Positions 34,896-43,948 of a stretch of DNA of 64,000 nucleotides are shown piece by piece. Below the pieces are notes generated by a model. That model did no database searches. It had not been told where the DNA came from and worked only from the letters and a program-made list of their open reading frames with translations. The position numbers were made by a program, and so were the translations under genes. The stretch's first letter is position 1. Each line of letters starts with the position of its first letter. This DNA comes from JAJDIA01 sp031555505 (GTDB lineage Bacteria > Bacteroidota > Bacteroidia > Bacteroidales > Tannerellaceae), in the NCBI GenBank assembly GCA_031555505.1, contig JAVBUH010000003.1, positions 1 through 64,000 on the forward strand. The letters are read 5' to 3'.

Positions 34896-35117
34896 ATGGA
34901 AGTTGCAAAAAGAACATCAAAACGATCTGCCCTGACATTGGTAAAAGCCAACCTGCGGCACCTTAATTACAACGAGTTGAACGACGTTATCGGATGGGCA
35001 TTAAGATATCGGAAAGAACAACTGAGTCACGAAGAGCTCCGCCTGATCAAAGAAAAGGAAGAAGTGGAAATCCGTTTGAAAGAATTGAAAGAAATAGACA
35101 AGCAAGAGAATTTATAA
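34896..35117 (+). CDS. Small hypothetical protein (73 aa)
   Basis: A short charged protein with a probable amphipathic helix (LTLVKANLRHLNYNELNDVIGWALRY) and a C-terminal coiled-coil-like stretch rich in Glu and Lys. I recognise no family. The KRTSKRSAL start is basic. Codon choice looks normal for the region. It stands alone, followed by the long inverted repeat at 35138. Confidence 0.5.
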   Translation: MEVAKRTSKRSALTLVKANLRHLNYNELNDVIGWALRYRKEQLSHEELRLIKEKEEVEIRLKELKEIDKQENL

Positions 35118-35137
35118 CACCATAAGTAGTCCGGCAC

Positions 35138-35242
35138 ACAGATTACACAGATTAGACTGATTACCACGGATCGATCATTTTAAACGATATTATTTCAATA
35201 AAATGAAATCCGTGGTCATCAGTCTAATCTGTGTAATCCTGT
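35138..35242. repeat. 34/35-nt inverted repeat
   Basis: The left arm 35138-35171 and right arm 35208-35242 are complementary with one mismatch and one extra base (core ACACAGATTAGACTGAT). The 36-base loop adds TCATTTT/AAAATGA pairing. It lies 20 bases after the small gene's stop and 160 before the DUF362 gene. The arm sequence resembles repeated intergenic elements I associate with Bacteroidetes genomes; copy number cannot be judged here. Confidence 0.8.
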
Positions 35243-35346
35243 ATGCTAAAGGAGGATTATGACACACCCTCTATTTTTTTGTTAGGAAAAACCGAGTTGA
35301 TCATACTTTTTTTATTCAGCATATCAACGGATTGGCAAAGAATAAC

Positions 35347-35354
35347 TACCTTTG
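35347..35354 (+). promoter_or_regulatory. -7 box (TAccTTTG) of the DUF362 gene
   Basis: TACCTTTG at 35347-35354, 47 bases before the ATG at 35402. Confidence 0.55.
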
Positions 35355-35401
35355 TTTTCAATGTGTTCTAATCCAAGTAATCTCACTAAGTAAAAAACAA
35401 C

Positions 35402-36334
35402 ATGAAACGTCGTGATTTTCTAAAAACCAGTCTGGCCACAAGTGCCGCGCTGTCATTGAATTTTGAGGGTTTACAAGCAGCCTTGAAGTCTAATACCATG
35501 GTAGTGGAAGCCGCTCCCGACATGGTTGCCGTCATGGGCGGCGAACCCGCAGCCATGCTCAGCAAAGCGCTGGAAACATTGGGAGGGATTGGCGCTTTTG
35601 TCAAAAAAGGACAAAAAATAGTGATCAAACCGAATATCGGCTGGGACCGTGCTCCGGAAATGGCCGGTAACACCAACCCCGAACTCATCCAGGCATTGGT
35701 GAAGATGTGTCTCGACGCTGGCGCATCCAAAGTGACCGTATTCGACCACACCTGCGACAACTGGCAGAAATGCTACGAAAGCAGCGGCATCGCCGAAGCC
35801 GCCAAAGCAGCCGGCGCCGTGGTAATGCCTGGCAACGAAGAGAAATACTACAAGGAAGTAGCCTTGCCTAAAGGTGTAAGCCTGAAGAGCGCCAAGATAC
35901 ACGAATCGCTGATCGAAGCCGATGCCTGGATCAACGTGCCCATCCTCAAGAACCACGGCGGCGCCAAACTGAGCTGCGCCATGAAAAATTACATGGGTAT
36001 CGTATGGGATCGCCGGATCTTCCATCAGAGCGACCTCCAGCAGTGTATCGCCGATATCTGTACCTGGGACAAGAAGCCGGTACTCAACATTGTGGACGCC
36101 TATCGCATGATGCACCAGAACGGTCCGCAGGGCAAGAGTGTGGCCGACGTGGCTACACTGAAGTCCCTCATCGCCTCACCCAATATCGTAGCCATCGATA
36201 CAGCGGCGCTGGGTATGTTCAACCAGGTAAAGAAACTGGATATGGATGCCGTAGGGCATATCGGTAAAGGCGCCAGCCTGAAACTGGGTACCACCGACCT
36301 GAAGGCGCTTAATATCCAACGCATAAAAATTTAA
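35402..36334 (+). CDS. DUF362 protein with Tat-like signal
   Basis: A 310-residue protein that begins MKRRDFLKTSLATSAALSL, a twin-arginine signal of the RRDFLK type, so it is likely exported folded. The body (VIKPNIGWDRAPEMAGNTNPELIQALV, VFDHTCDN, NVPILKNHGGAKLSCAMKNYMG, DRRIFH) matches DUF362, a family found alone or joined to ferredoxin domains and with no settled function. It has no cysteine cluster itself. The polyferredoxin gene follows after 12 bases, so the two probably form one redox complex; that is inference. Confidence 0.82.
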   Translation: MKRRDFLKTSLATSAALSLNFEGLQAALKSNTMVVEAAPDMVAVMGGEPAAMLSKALETLGGIGAFVKKGQKIVIKPNIGWDRAPEMAGNTNPELIQALVKMCLDAGASKVTVFDHTCDNWQKCYESSGIAEAAKAAGAVVMPGNEEKYYKEVALPKGVSLKSAKIHESLIEADAWINVPILKNHGGAKLSCAMKNYMGIVWDRRIFHQSDLQQCIADICTWDKKPVLNIVDAYRMMHQNGPQGKSVADVATLKSLIASPNIVAIDTAALGMFNQVKKLDMDAVGHIGKGASLKLGTTDLKALNIQRIKI

Positions 36335-36346
36335 CTGTCTACACGG

Positions 36347-37951
36347 ATGAAATATCCTCATTATTTAAAAGGATTGCGGGTTGTACTCGCAATCCTCTTC
36401 TTCATTCCTGTCTTGTTGCTTTTTATTGATTTCAGAAGTCTTACCCCCACAAGCTGGCAAGACATACTACACCTTCAGCTCATTCCGGCCTTGTTCTCAG
36501 GCATGGTAGCCGTGGTGGTGTTCCAGTTGGTACTGGCCTTCCTGCTGGGGCGTGTGTATTGCTCGGTAATCTGTCCGGCAGGGATCCTGCAAGACGTAAT
36601 CAACCGTATCTACTGCATCGGCAAAAAAAAGACGAAAGGATCTCGCCGTTTCAGTTTTAAGAGACCGCCTGCCGCCTTACGCTATACGCTCACGGCGCTG
36701 GTATTTATACCGGCAGTGTTCGGTATTGCCGAAGGAGCCATGCTGCTCGACCCTTACAGCAACTTCGGACGAATCGCCACCAACCTCTTCCGTCCCGTGG
36801 CAGTATGGGGCAATAACCTGTTGGCCGACCTCCTGGCGAAGGCCGACAATTATACGTTCTTCCATGTATCGATCAGCACCGTCACCACCACCGGTTTTAT
36901 AGCCGGTATCCTTGCCCTCGGCGTATTCGTCGGCATGGTAGTCTGGCGCGGGCGATTGCTCTGCAACACCCTCTGCCCCGTAGGCGGATTGCTCAGCCTG
37001 GTATCACGCTACTCCCTGTTCCGCGTCACAATCAACCCGGACACATGCATCAGTTGCAGTATCTGCGAACGCAGTTGCAAAGCAGAAGCGATCGATTCAA
37101 AAGAATTCATCGTAGACAGTTCCCGCTGTGTGAACTGCTTCAACTGCCTGTCCGATTGTAAAAAAGGAAGCATCAAATACACCTTCAATCCTTCCTTCGG
37201 GAAACGCAAACAGGAAGCACCCCAAGCCCCCACCCTTTCGGACGTGCAACCGTTGGCACAGCCTGACGTAGCCAACAGCCGGCGTACGTTCCTGGCAACC
37301 GGCGTCACCTTGGCCGCCTCCACACCTGTGGTGTCGGTTCTGGCCAAAGGGCACCACAGCGCGAGTACAGGCAAGGGTTCCGGGGATCATGCAATGCCGG
37401 TCACCCCTCCGGGATCGGTCAACCAGGAACATTTCACAGAAAAATGTACAGGATGCCATATCTGTGTGGTGAAGTGCCCCAGCCAGGTACTCAAACCGGC
37501 CGGACTGCAATACGGATGGGACCATTTGCTCCGCCCGTATGTATCTTACGACAGCAGCTACTGCAACTACGAGTGCACCATCTGCTCCGAAGTATGCCCC
37601 ACACAGGCCATCCTGCCGCTCACCAAAGACGAAAAGGCAACTACGCAGGTAGGTATCGCCGAATTTTTTCTCAACCGTTGCATCGTGGAGACGGAGAACA
37701 CCGACTGCGGCGCCTGCTCCGAACACTGCCCCACACAAGCTGTACACATGGAACTGTATAAGGAGGGTTCAACACTCACAGTGCCTGTCGTAGAGCCACA
37801 TCTATGTATCGGTTGCGGCGGTTGCGAGTCTATCTGTCCCGTACGTCCGCACCGGGCGATCATCGTCAAAGCCAATGAGGTACATCAGCGGGTAGAAAAA
37901 CCGGCGGCAGAAAAGGTGTTGGATATCAAGGTAGACGACTTCGGATTCTAA
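36347..37951 (+). CDS. NapH/NosR-like membrane polyferredoxin with internal Tat-like motif
   Basis: A 534-residue membrane iron-sulfur protein. Helices lie near residues 10-28, 45-68, 112-130 and 180-200, with CxxxCP motifs at Cys72/76 and Cys206/210 as in NapH/NosR. Two 4Fe-4S sites follow (Cys234-244 and Cys261-271), then a linker holding SRRTFLATGVTLAAS at 311-325, a twin-arginine-like segment, then further clusters at Cys367-377, Cys410-417, Cys454-461 and Cys487-497. It looks like a membrane electron carrier fused to an exported ferredoxin. Paired with the DUF362 gene; the electron acceptor is unknown. Confidence 0.85.
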   Translation: MKYPHYLKGLRVVLAILFFIPVLLLFIDFRSLTPTSWQDILHLQLIPALFSGMVAVVVFQLVLAFLLGRVYCSVICPAGILQDVINRIYCIGKKKTKGSRRFSFKRPPAALRYTLTALVFIPAVFGIAEGAMLLDPYSNFGRIATNLFRPVAVWGNNLLADLLAKADNYTFFHVSISTVTTTGFIAGILALGVFVGMVVWRGRLLCNTLCPVGGLLSLVSRYSLFRVTINPDTCISCSICERSCKAEAIDSKEFIVDSSRCVNCFNCLSDCKKGSIKYTFNPSFGKRKQEAPQAPTLSDVQPLAQPDVANSRRTFLATGVTLAASTPVVSVLAKGHHSASTGKGSGDHAMPVTPPGSVNQEHFTEKCTGCHICVVKCPSQVLKPAGLQYGWDHLLRPYVSYDSSYCNYECTICSEVCPTQAILPLTKDEKATTQVGIAEFFLNRCIVETENTDCGACSEHCPTQAVHMELYKEGSTLTVPVVEPHLCIGCGGCESICPVRPHRAIIVKANEVHQRVEKPAAEKVLDIKVDDFGF

Positions 37952-37962
37952 CAGAAAAGCAT

Positions 37963-37970
37963 TACCTTTG
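37963..37970 (+). promoter_or_regulatory. -7 box (TAccTTTG) of tgt
   Basis: TACCTTTG at 37963-37970 lies only 18 bases before the tgt ATG and 12 after the previous stop, so tgt can be expressed apart from the upstream pair. Confidence 0.6.
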
Positions 37971-37987
37971 CCGCAAATTTTTGCCGC

Positions 37988-39118
37988 ATGACTTTTACGA
38001 TACAAGCGAACGATACAAAATCAAATGCAAGGGCGGGCTTGATTACGACCGGACACGGCGTAATTGAGACGCCCATTTTCATGCCTGTAGGCACACAGGG
38101 AACTGTAAAAGCCATGCAGATGCATGAACTGAAAGACGACACCCGGGCGCAGATCATCCTCGGCAATACCTACCACCTTTACCTCCGTCCCGGCATCCAA
38201 ATCCTGGAACAGGCCGGCGGATTACATAAGTTTAACAGTTGGGACGGCCCCATGCTCACCGACAGCGGCGGCTTCCAGGTATTTTCACTCTCTGAAAACC
38301 GCAAGCTGAAGGAAGAAGGCGCCGAGTTCCGCTCCCATATCGACGGATCCAAGCATTTGTTCACGCCCGAAAGTGTAATGGATATCCAACGCTCCATCGG
38401 GGCGGATATCATCATGGCGTTCGATGAATGTTGTCCTGGCGATGCCGACTTCGACTATGCCCTCCGCTCGCTCCAACTCACCGAGCGTTGGCTCGACCGT
38501 TGCTTTGCCCGTTTCAACAGCACCGAACCCAAATACGGACACCCACAGAGCCTCTTCCCCATCGTGCAGGGTTGTGTCTATCCCGACCTGCGCCGGCGTG
38601 CGGCCGAGAACATTGCCCGCCTCGGAGCCGACGGCAACGCCATCGGCGGACTGGCCGTGGGCGAACCCACTGAAAAGATGTATGAGATGATCGAAGTGGT
38701 GAACGAGATCCTTCCGCTGGACAAACCCCGTTACCTGATGGGAGTAGGTACACCCGTCAACCTGCTCGAAGCCATCGAGCGTGGCGTAGATATGTTCGAC
38801 TGTATCATGCCTACCCGCAACGGTCGCAACGGGCAGCTCTTCACCGAACACGGCACTATCAATATGCGCAATAAAAAATGGGCGACCGACTTCTCGCCTA
38901 TCGATCCCGAAGGCACCTCCTACGTAGACCAGATGTACAGCAAGGCCTACCTCCACCACCTTATCAAGGTAGGCGAATACCTGGGCTACCAGATCGCTAC
39001 GCTGCACAACCTGGCCTTCTACCTCCGCCTCATCCGCATGGCGCGCACCCATATCATCGAGGGCGATTACAGTGAATGGAAAGCACGTATGGTTCGTCAA
39101 TTAAACCACCGCGTATGA
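37988..39118 (+). CDS. tgt: Queuine tRNA-guanine transglycosylase, zinc cysteines missing
   Basis: Tgt exchanges guanine-34 of Asp, Asn, His and Tyr tRNAs for a queuosine precursor. The 376-residue protein has the active-site segments LTDSGGFQVFSL (Asp92) and DMFDCIMPTRNGRNG (Asp271 as nucleophile), and GGLAVGEP. The C-terminal zinc site (CxCxxC...H in E. coli-type enzymes) is absent: the equivalent region reads FSPIDPEGTSYVDQMYSKAYLHHL with no cysteine. Bacteroidetes homologues I recall look alike, so this seems a lineage trait and not damage. It overlaps the next gene by four bases. Confidence 0.95.
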   Translation: MTFTIQANDTKSNARAGLITTGHGVIETPIFMPVGTQGTVKAMQMHELKDDTRAQIILGNTYHLYLRPGIQILEQAGGLHKFNSWDGPMLTDSGGFQVFSLSENRKLKEEGAEFRSHIDGSKHLFTPESVMDIQRSIGADIIMAFDECCPGDADFDYALRSLQLTERWLDRCFARFNSTEPKYGHPQSLFPIVQGCVYPDLRRRAAENIARLGADGNAIGGLAVGEPTEKMYEMIEVVNEILPLDKPRYLMGVGTPVNLLEAIERGVDMFDCIMPTRNGRNGQLFTEHGTINMRNKKWATDFSPIDPEGTSYVDQMYSKAYLHHLIKVGEYLGYQIATLHNLAFYLRLIRMARTHIIEGDYSEWKARMVRQLNHRV

Positions 39119-40212
39119 AAAAAAAGATCGATTGGAAGTTGAGCCGCGTCGACAGGTACATTATCAAACAGTTCCTGGGCACCTATATTTTTGCTATCGT
39201 ACTGATCATCTCGATCTCGGTGGTGTTCGATATCAATGAGAAGATCGACAAGTTCCTCAATCCGGATGTACCGCTCAAAGCAATCATCTTCGATTATTAC
39301 ATGAACTTCGTCCCCTACTTTGCCAACCTCTTCAGCCCGCTGTTCACCTTTATCGCCGTGATCTTCTTCACCTCGCGGCTGGCCGACCGGTCGGAGATCA
39401 TCGCCATGCTGGCCAGCGGGATGAGTTTCAACCGCCTGATGCGCCCCTACATGATATCCGCCGCCATCATCGCCCTGTCTACCTTTGTACTCAATGCTTA
39501 CATCATTCCGCCGGCCAACGTGACGCGTATCGACTTCATGAACAAGTATATCAAAAACCGGAAGGTGGAATCGGCCAAAAACATCCAGCTCGAAGTAGAA
39601 CCGGGCGTAATCGCCTATTTCGACCGCTACAGCGCCGATGCCAATATGGGCTACCGGTTCTCCCTGGAGCATTTCAACGAGAAGCAACTGATCTCGCGCC
39701 TCACCGCCGAACGGATCAAATACGACTCGCTTTACAACTGGACCATCATGGACTACATGATACGCGATTTTGACGGTATGCGCGAGAACATCACCACCGG
39801 GACGCGTAAGGATACGGTGCTCACCATCGTCCCCTCCGACTTCCTCATCTCGGTCAACGATTGTGAGACCATGACCTCAGCGCAACTCCGTACCTACATC
39901 GACCGTCAGAAAAAGCGTGGCGTAGCCAATATCCAGACTTTCCAGATCGAATACCACAAACGCTATGCCGCCGTTATGGCTGCCTTTATCCTTACCACTA
40001 TCGGCGCCTCCCTCTCCTCACGCAAGATAAAGGGCGGCATGGGCCTCAACATCGGTATCGGCCTCGGTCTGAGTTTCACCTACATCCTCTTCATGACCGT
40101 CACCTCCACCTTTGCCATCAACGGCTATGTCAGTCCCTTCGTGGCCTCCTGGATTCCCAACATCATCTACTCCTTCATCGCCATCTTCCTCTATACCCGC
40201 GCCCCAAGGTAA
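39115..40212 (+). CDS. LptF/LptG-family (YjgP/YjgQ) permease
   Basis: A 365-residue inner-membrane protein of the LPS transport permease family, which extracts lipopolysaccharide for transfer across the periplasm. The N-terminal DRYIIKQFLGTYIFAIVLII segment and helices near 60-80, then a periplasmic beta domain (about 115-265) and three more helices at the C-terminus follow the family plan. The start is the ATG at 39115 that overlaps the tgt stop as ATGA; in-frame starts inside tgt are not needed. Whether it is the F or G partner cannot be told. Confidence 0.88.
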   Translation: MKKKIDWKLSRVDRYIIKQFLGTYIFAIVLIISISVVFDINEKIDKFLNPDVPLKAIIFDYYMNFVPYFANLFSPLFTFIAVIFFTSRLADRSEIIAMLASGMSFNRLMRPYMISAAIIALSTFVLNAYIIPPANVTRIDFMNKYIKNRKVESAKNIQLEVEPGVIAYFDRYSADANMGYRFSLEHFNEKQLISRLTAERIKYDSLYNWTIMDYMIRDFDGMRENITTGTRKDTVLTIVPSDFLISVNDCETMTSAQLRTYIDRQKKRGVANIQTFQIEYHKRYAAVMAAFILTTIGASLSSRKIKGGMGLNIGIGLGLSFTYILFMTVTSTFAINGYVSPFVASWIPNIIYSFIAIFLYTRAPR

Positions 40213-40254
40213 AAAGCTTTCATATTCCGCGAAACTTCCTTCTATAAAAAAAAA

Positions 40255-40289
40255 TTTTATATCCGGGGGTGTGTAAATCAACGCATTTT
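40255..40289 (+). repeat. Dispersed 35-nt repeat, copy 2 (3' of the LptF/G gene)
   Basis: Identical over 35 bases to the reverse complement of 25564-25598. It starts about 43 bases after the stop at 40212 and is preceded by TATAAAAAAAAATTTTATA, a short palindrome. It thus stands in the same place and sense relative to its upstream gene as copy 1. Confidence 0.85.
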
Positions 40290-40453
40290 CATGAGGGTTT
40301 GAAGATGTACGCTTTCGGAGCAAAAATGAAATAGGCGAATGTCTGGTGGCAGGTATCACGTCCGTATAGACAATACCCCATCAGCGGTATTGTTGTTATG
40401 GACACGGCGATATATTCAAAGCCAACTATATGGGAAACGCGCTGCGGCGCAGG

Positions 40454-41242
40454 CTATCTGATCCGGTACGTTAGAGCGAAGTTTAGCATTGGCCAGAAAT
40501 CTAGGAGGCTATCAGAAAAGGGAAGGTCAAAATTCGCGGAAAGATCAGATGCATCCAGCGTGCCTGTCATATTAGAGCTCGACACCGTGTAGCTGCCCTG
40601 AAACACTACTCCCAACTCAAAGCGGAATCCCAAGCGGTTGTTACCGGCCAAACTCTTCCCAAGCCCGATGCCGAGGTAAGGCTTGAACACATTCCCCATC
40701 CGGAGGCGGGCATCAAAACTCCCATCATCGTTCGGACGGATCGTCACATCCTGAAACTCAAACTCCGGCCTCAGCCCGTAGGTGGAAACATAGTAATCAT
40801 AATCAGGGATCATCCCTTCCGTAGTTACCTTATTATTCCCTACATAAAAGCCACCCGTAATACTAAATATCCCCCCTTTCACCGGATAAAAGTCTACCAT
40901 CAGCTTTGCATTCGGAAACTGCAACCGCGAATTCCGCAGTTCGCCTTCCAACTCCGGTTGCATACCATCCGGCAACGGGATACCGGTAGGGAGCACGACA
41001 GGCGCATCAAAATCGATCGCCTTATCGTACGACAACGGCAGGAAATCAAACCCTGCCCGCAACTGGAACAGTGGCGACAATGTAGTCACCCCCTGCACAC
41101 CAAACCCATACAAACCGGCTTCCACACCCACACCCCAATGACTAAAAGCAGCGCCGTCGCGTGCGTTCTTCTGTGCCTGAGCCGTAACAATCTGTGCCAA
41201 AAACAGCCATACGATACCAATCGTCCAGAAAATCTTTCTCAT
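40454..41242 (-). CDS. Outer-membrane beta-barrel protein, hypothetical
   Basis: A 262-residue exported protein with a signal peptide (MRKIFWTIGIVWLFLAQIVTAQA). The rest alternates short aromatic and charged strands (WGVGVEAGLYGFGVQGV, LRAGFDFLPL, ITGGFYVGN, YLGIGLGKSL, FRFELGVVFQGSY) and ends LTYRIR, the look of an outer-membrane barrel. I recognise no named family. It faces the LptF/G gene convergently. Confidence 0.65.
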   Translation of the reverse strand: MRKIFWTIGIVWLFLAQIVTAQAQKNARDGAAFSHWGVGVEAGLYGFGVQGVTTLSPLFQLRAGFDFLPLSYDKAIDFDAPVVLPTGIPLPDGMQPELEGELRNSRLQFPNAKLMVDFYPVKGGIFSITGGFYVGNNKVTTEGMIPDYDYYVSTYGLRPEFEFQDVTIRPNDDGSFDARLRMGNVFKPYLGIGLGKSLAGNNRLGFRFELGVVFQGSYTVSSSNMTGTLDASDLSANFDLPFSDSLLDFWPMLNFALTYRIR

Positions 41243-41781
41243 CTTATTTTATACATTAACTAGGTTTAACAATTCTCTAAACAAAGAAACCCGGATAAAG
41301 TTCAAAAGTTTACGAACATACCAACGGCGCACCCCATGGGCACGCCGCTCACTTTTCTCCGCTGGACACTGCTTTACGTAGTGAAACTGTGTAAAAAGTA
41401 GTCCGTGTTATCTACTTTTTTCTACGTATCCGAAAACGATCCTACGCATTTAGCCGCCAGCCACTTCCGTGGTTACATGATTCACGCCAATCATAGACAC
41501 ACCGGGAGCCACCAGTACATAGTCACCGATGCTTCACCCGGGCCAACAGGAAAGGAAGCTGACCGTCGAACGTCGACATATTTTCTCCCCCGAAACCGCC
41601 TAAATATCCTTGCATTGTGCTGTCAAACAGGCTATAAACAAGTTGAAAGAAGATTCCGGCTGCGTTCGAACTGTCCCTCGTACTTTAAAGAACCGGAACG
41701 AGAAACCGAGGATTCCTATCTTTTTCGGATCATTAAGGATAAAATAAAGGGGGAAATCGCCCTTATTTGAAAGGAATGAAT
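41243..41781. other. Intergenic region before the sensor kinases
   Basis: About 540 bases without a convincing gene. An open frame of 121 codons on the plus strand lacks any family features and would run into the kinase promoter. On the minus strand 41533-41450 reads a 27-residue piece (SIGDYVLVAPGVSMIG...) that looks like part of a hexapeptide-repeat acetyltransferase; it may be a gene remnant. Nothing else is supported. Confidence 0.4.
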
Positions 41782-41789
41782 TAATTTTG
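41782..41789 (+). promoter_or_regulatory. -7 box (TAatTTTG) of the first PAS kinase
   Basis: TAATTTTG at 41782-41789 overlaps a possible TTG start at 41787, which rules that codon out and points to the ATG at 41808. Confidence 0.6.
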
Positions 41790-41807
41790 GCAGATTCAAA
41801 CAGACTA

Positions 41808-43793
41808 ATGATGAACCACGATACTGCGCTGAGAAACGACCCACTCCAGATCGTATTAGACAACACACCGGCTTCGGTATACGTCTGCGATGTGGATACA
41901 TACGAAATCGTATTTGCCAATAAGGCGTTAAAATCCCTGTATCCCTATGAAATAGAAGGGATGAAATGTTGGAAAGCATTGTCCCCTTATGATGGCCCCT
42001 GCCCCTATTGCAAGTTGCACGAAGTGTTAAAAAAACCCTTCGGTGAACCCTATTTTTGGGAAAATTACAATCCGCAGTTCAACGGTTGGCTTCAGATGAA
42101 CGACTCTATCGTGAAGTGGACAGACGGACGCGATGTACACCTGATCACGGTGACTGATATATCTGAGGTCAAGAATAACGCCGAACAACTCCGGCTTTAT
42201 AAAGATGAACTGGAAAAGATGCTGGCCGAAAAAACGGAAAGTGAGCAAAAGCTTCAGTCCATGTGCGATAATATGCCGAATGCATTTACCTTCCAGTTGA
42301 TCGAAAGGGAAAATAATGTGCCGTTGTTACTCTATATCAGCAAAGGAGTTGAAAACATCTGTGGTATTCCAGTCAATGAGATGGGCGAGGATGTAACTCC
42401 CATCTTCAACAATATGCACCCGGATGATGTGATGAACTGTGTCAGGACTGCGGCTTCCGGCAAACCTTTCACCTTGGAAGTTCCATATATAAAGCCCGGG
42501 ACGGGGGAGAAGAAATGGTTGGAAATATCCGAAATACCCCGCATGAACAACGCCGGCGAAATTGTATGGGACGGACTGGTAATCGATATCACGCAGCGTA
42601 AGCAGGTGGAATCCAAATTGAAACAATCGCAGGATCTCTTGCTTAAAGCTGACCTGGTGAACGAGATCAGCAATAATATGGAGAAGGGCGCCATCTATCG
42701 TACCCACCAGAATGCCGAAGGAAAAACAATCCTCGATTACGTGTCGAATAATATCGACCTGCTTTCCGGTGGCATACCTGCATCACGGTTACAGGAAAAT
42801 TTAGCTCCTTTCTTTGTCAATGTGTATGCAGAAGACCGTCCGATACTGGATAAACTACGGATCGATGCTACGAAAACCGACTCTATTTCTTCGGTATTCC
42901 GTTATATGCGCGGTGGTGAATTATGCTGGTATAAACTCCAGTCGAAAGGGAGTTTGCAGGGAAATATTGTCGTACACGATGGCATCCTCATGGATATTAC
43001 CGACCAGAAGCGGCTCGAAAACGACCTGATTCAGGCGCGCAACCAGGCAGAAGAATCTGATCGCCTCAAGAGCACGTTTATGGCCAATATGAGCCATGAA
43101 ATACGTACACCCATGAATGCCATCCTGGGCTTCCTGGAGTTGATCTTTTCCGAAGATATGGAGTTGGAACCACAAACGGAGAAAGAGTTTGTACGCATCA
43201 TCACGGATAATGCCCATCAGTTGATGAAACTGATCAACGACCTACTCGATATCTCCAAACTGGATGCCGGACAGGTGAAAATCGTCTCCAAGAAGGGCAA
43301 TCTGAATACCCTGATGCAGGATATCCAGGCTTCATTTATTACATCAGGCGTTATTGCCCCCGACAAAAAGATGGAATTACGGGTAGACACATCCGGTCAG
43401 GATCCGGTTGGCGAATTCACACTCGACTATTTCCGTTTGCGGCAGGTTTTGAACAATATTATCGGGAATGCTATCAAGTTTACCGACCAGGGTTATATCA
43501 AGTTTGGCTATCGCCCCACGCTACAGGGATTACATTTCTTTGTGGAAGATACGGGTATCGGTATATCCGGCGAAAAGATCAAAGATATTTACCGTCCGTT
43601 CCACCAGGTGTACGACGAATCGAAGGCAGCTCAATACGGTGGCACAGGGATGGGGCTGGCCATCTGTAAGAATCTGGTTGAACTGATGGGAGGCTCTTTG
43701 CAAGTCTGCTCGGAGGTAGGCAAAGGTTCCTGTTTTGAATTTACCATTTCTTGTGCCGAAATTTCTCCTAAACCAAATAATTCAAGTAAATAA
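41808..43793 (+). CDS. PAS-domain sensor histidine kinase 1
   Basis: A 661-residue kinase with no membrane segment, so probably cytoplasmic. An N-terminal PAS domain (DPLQIVLDNTPASVYVCDVD) carries a cysteine motif GPCPYCK after KCWK, then a coiled coil (about residues 125-155), two further PAS domains, a HisKA domain with the phospho-accepting His430 in MANMSHEIRTPMNAILGF, and an HATPase domain with NIIGNAIKFT, EDTGIGIS and GGTGMGLAICKNL. No receiver domain and no response regulator is nearby. A close paralogue follows. Confidence 0.92.
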   Translation: MMNHDTALRNDPLQIVLDNTPASVYVCDVDTYEIVFANKALKSLYPYEIEGMKCWKALSPYDGPCPYCKLHEVLKKPFGEPYFWENYNPQFNGWLQMNDSIVKWTDGRDVHLITVTDISEVKNNAEQLRLYKDELEKMLAEKTESEQKLQSMCDNMPNAFTFQLIERENNVPLLLYISKGVENICGIPVNEMGEDVTPIFNNMHPDDVMNCVRTAASGKPFTLEVPYIKPGTGEKKWLEISEIPRMNNAGEIVWDGLVIDITQRKQVESKLKQSQDLLLKADLVNEISNNMEKGAIYRTHQNAEGKTILDYVSNNIDLLSGGIPASRLQENLAPFFVNVYAEDRPILDKLRIDATKTDSISSVFRYMRGGELCWYKLQSKGSLQGNIVVHDGILMDITDQKRLENDLIQARNQAEESDRLKSTFMANMSHEIRTPMNAILGFLELIFSEDMELEPQTEKEFVRIITDNAHQLMKLINDLLDISKLDAGQVKIVSKKGNLNTLMQDIQASFITSGVIAPDKKMELRVDTSGQDPVGEFTLDYFRLRQVLNNIIGNAIKFTDQGYIKFGYRPTLQGLHFFVEDTGIGISGEKIKDIYRPFHQVYDESKAAQYGGTGMGLAICKNLVELMGGSLQVCSEVGKGSCFEFTISCAEISPKPNNSSK

Positions 43794-43948
43794 TCACATA
43801 TCACAACTCTCAGCTCTACGACTGGCACTATTTTTGGGCGCAAATCAATCGAAGACCACCATTTAATCCTAATAACAAGCTGAAAGCGTTCAGCTATTGT
43901 TTACAAGGTAAAAATGAAGAGTAAAGACATTAAACCCATTGAGCGTAT

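Noticed and set aside
40398..40592. 64-codon frame on the plus strand at 40.4 kb
   Set aside because: Overlaps the end of the beta-barrel gene on the other strand and has no recognisable feature.
41405..41770. 121-codon plus-strand open frame before the first kinase
   Set aside because: No signal, domain or family wording, odd composition, and it runs up to the kinase promoter; likely chance.
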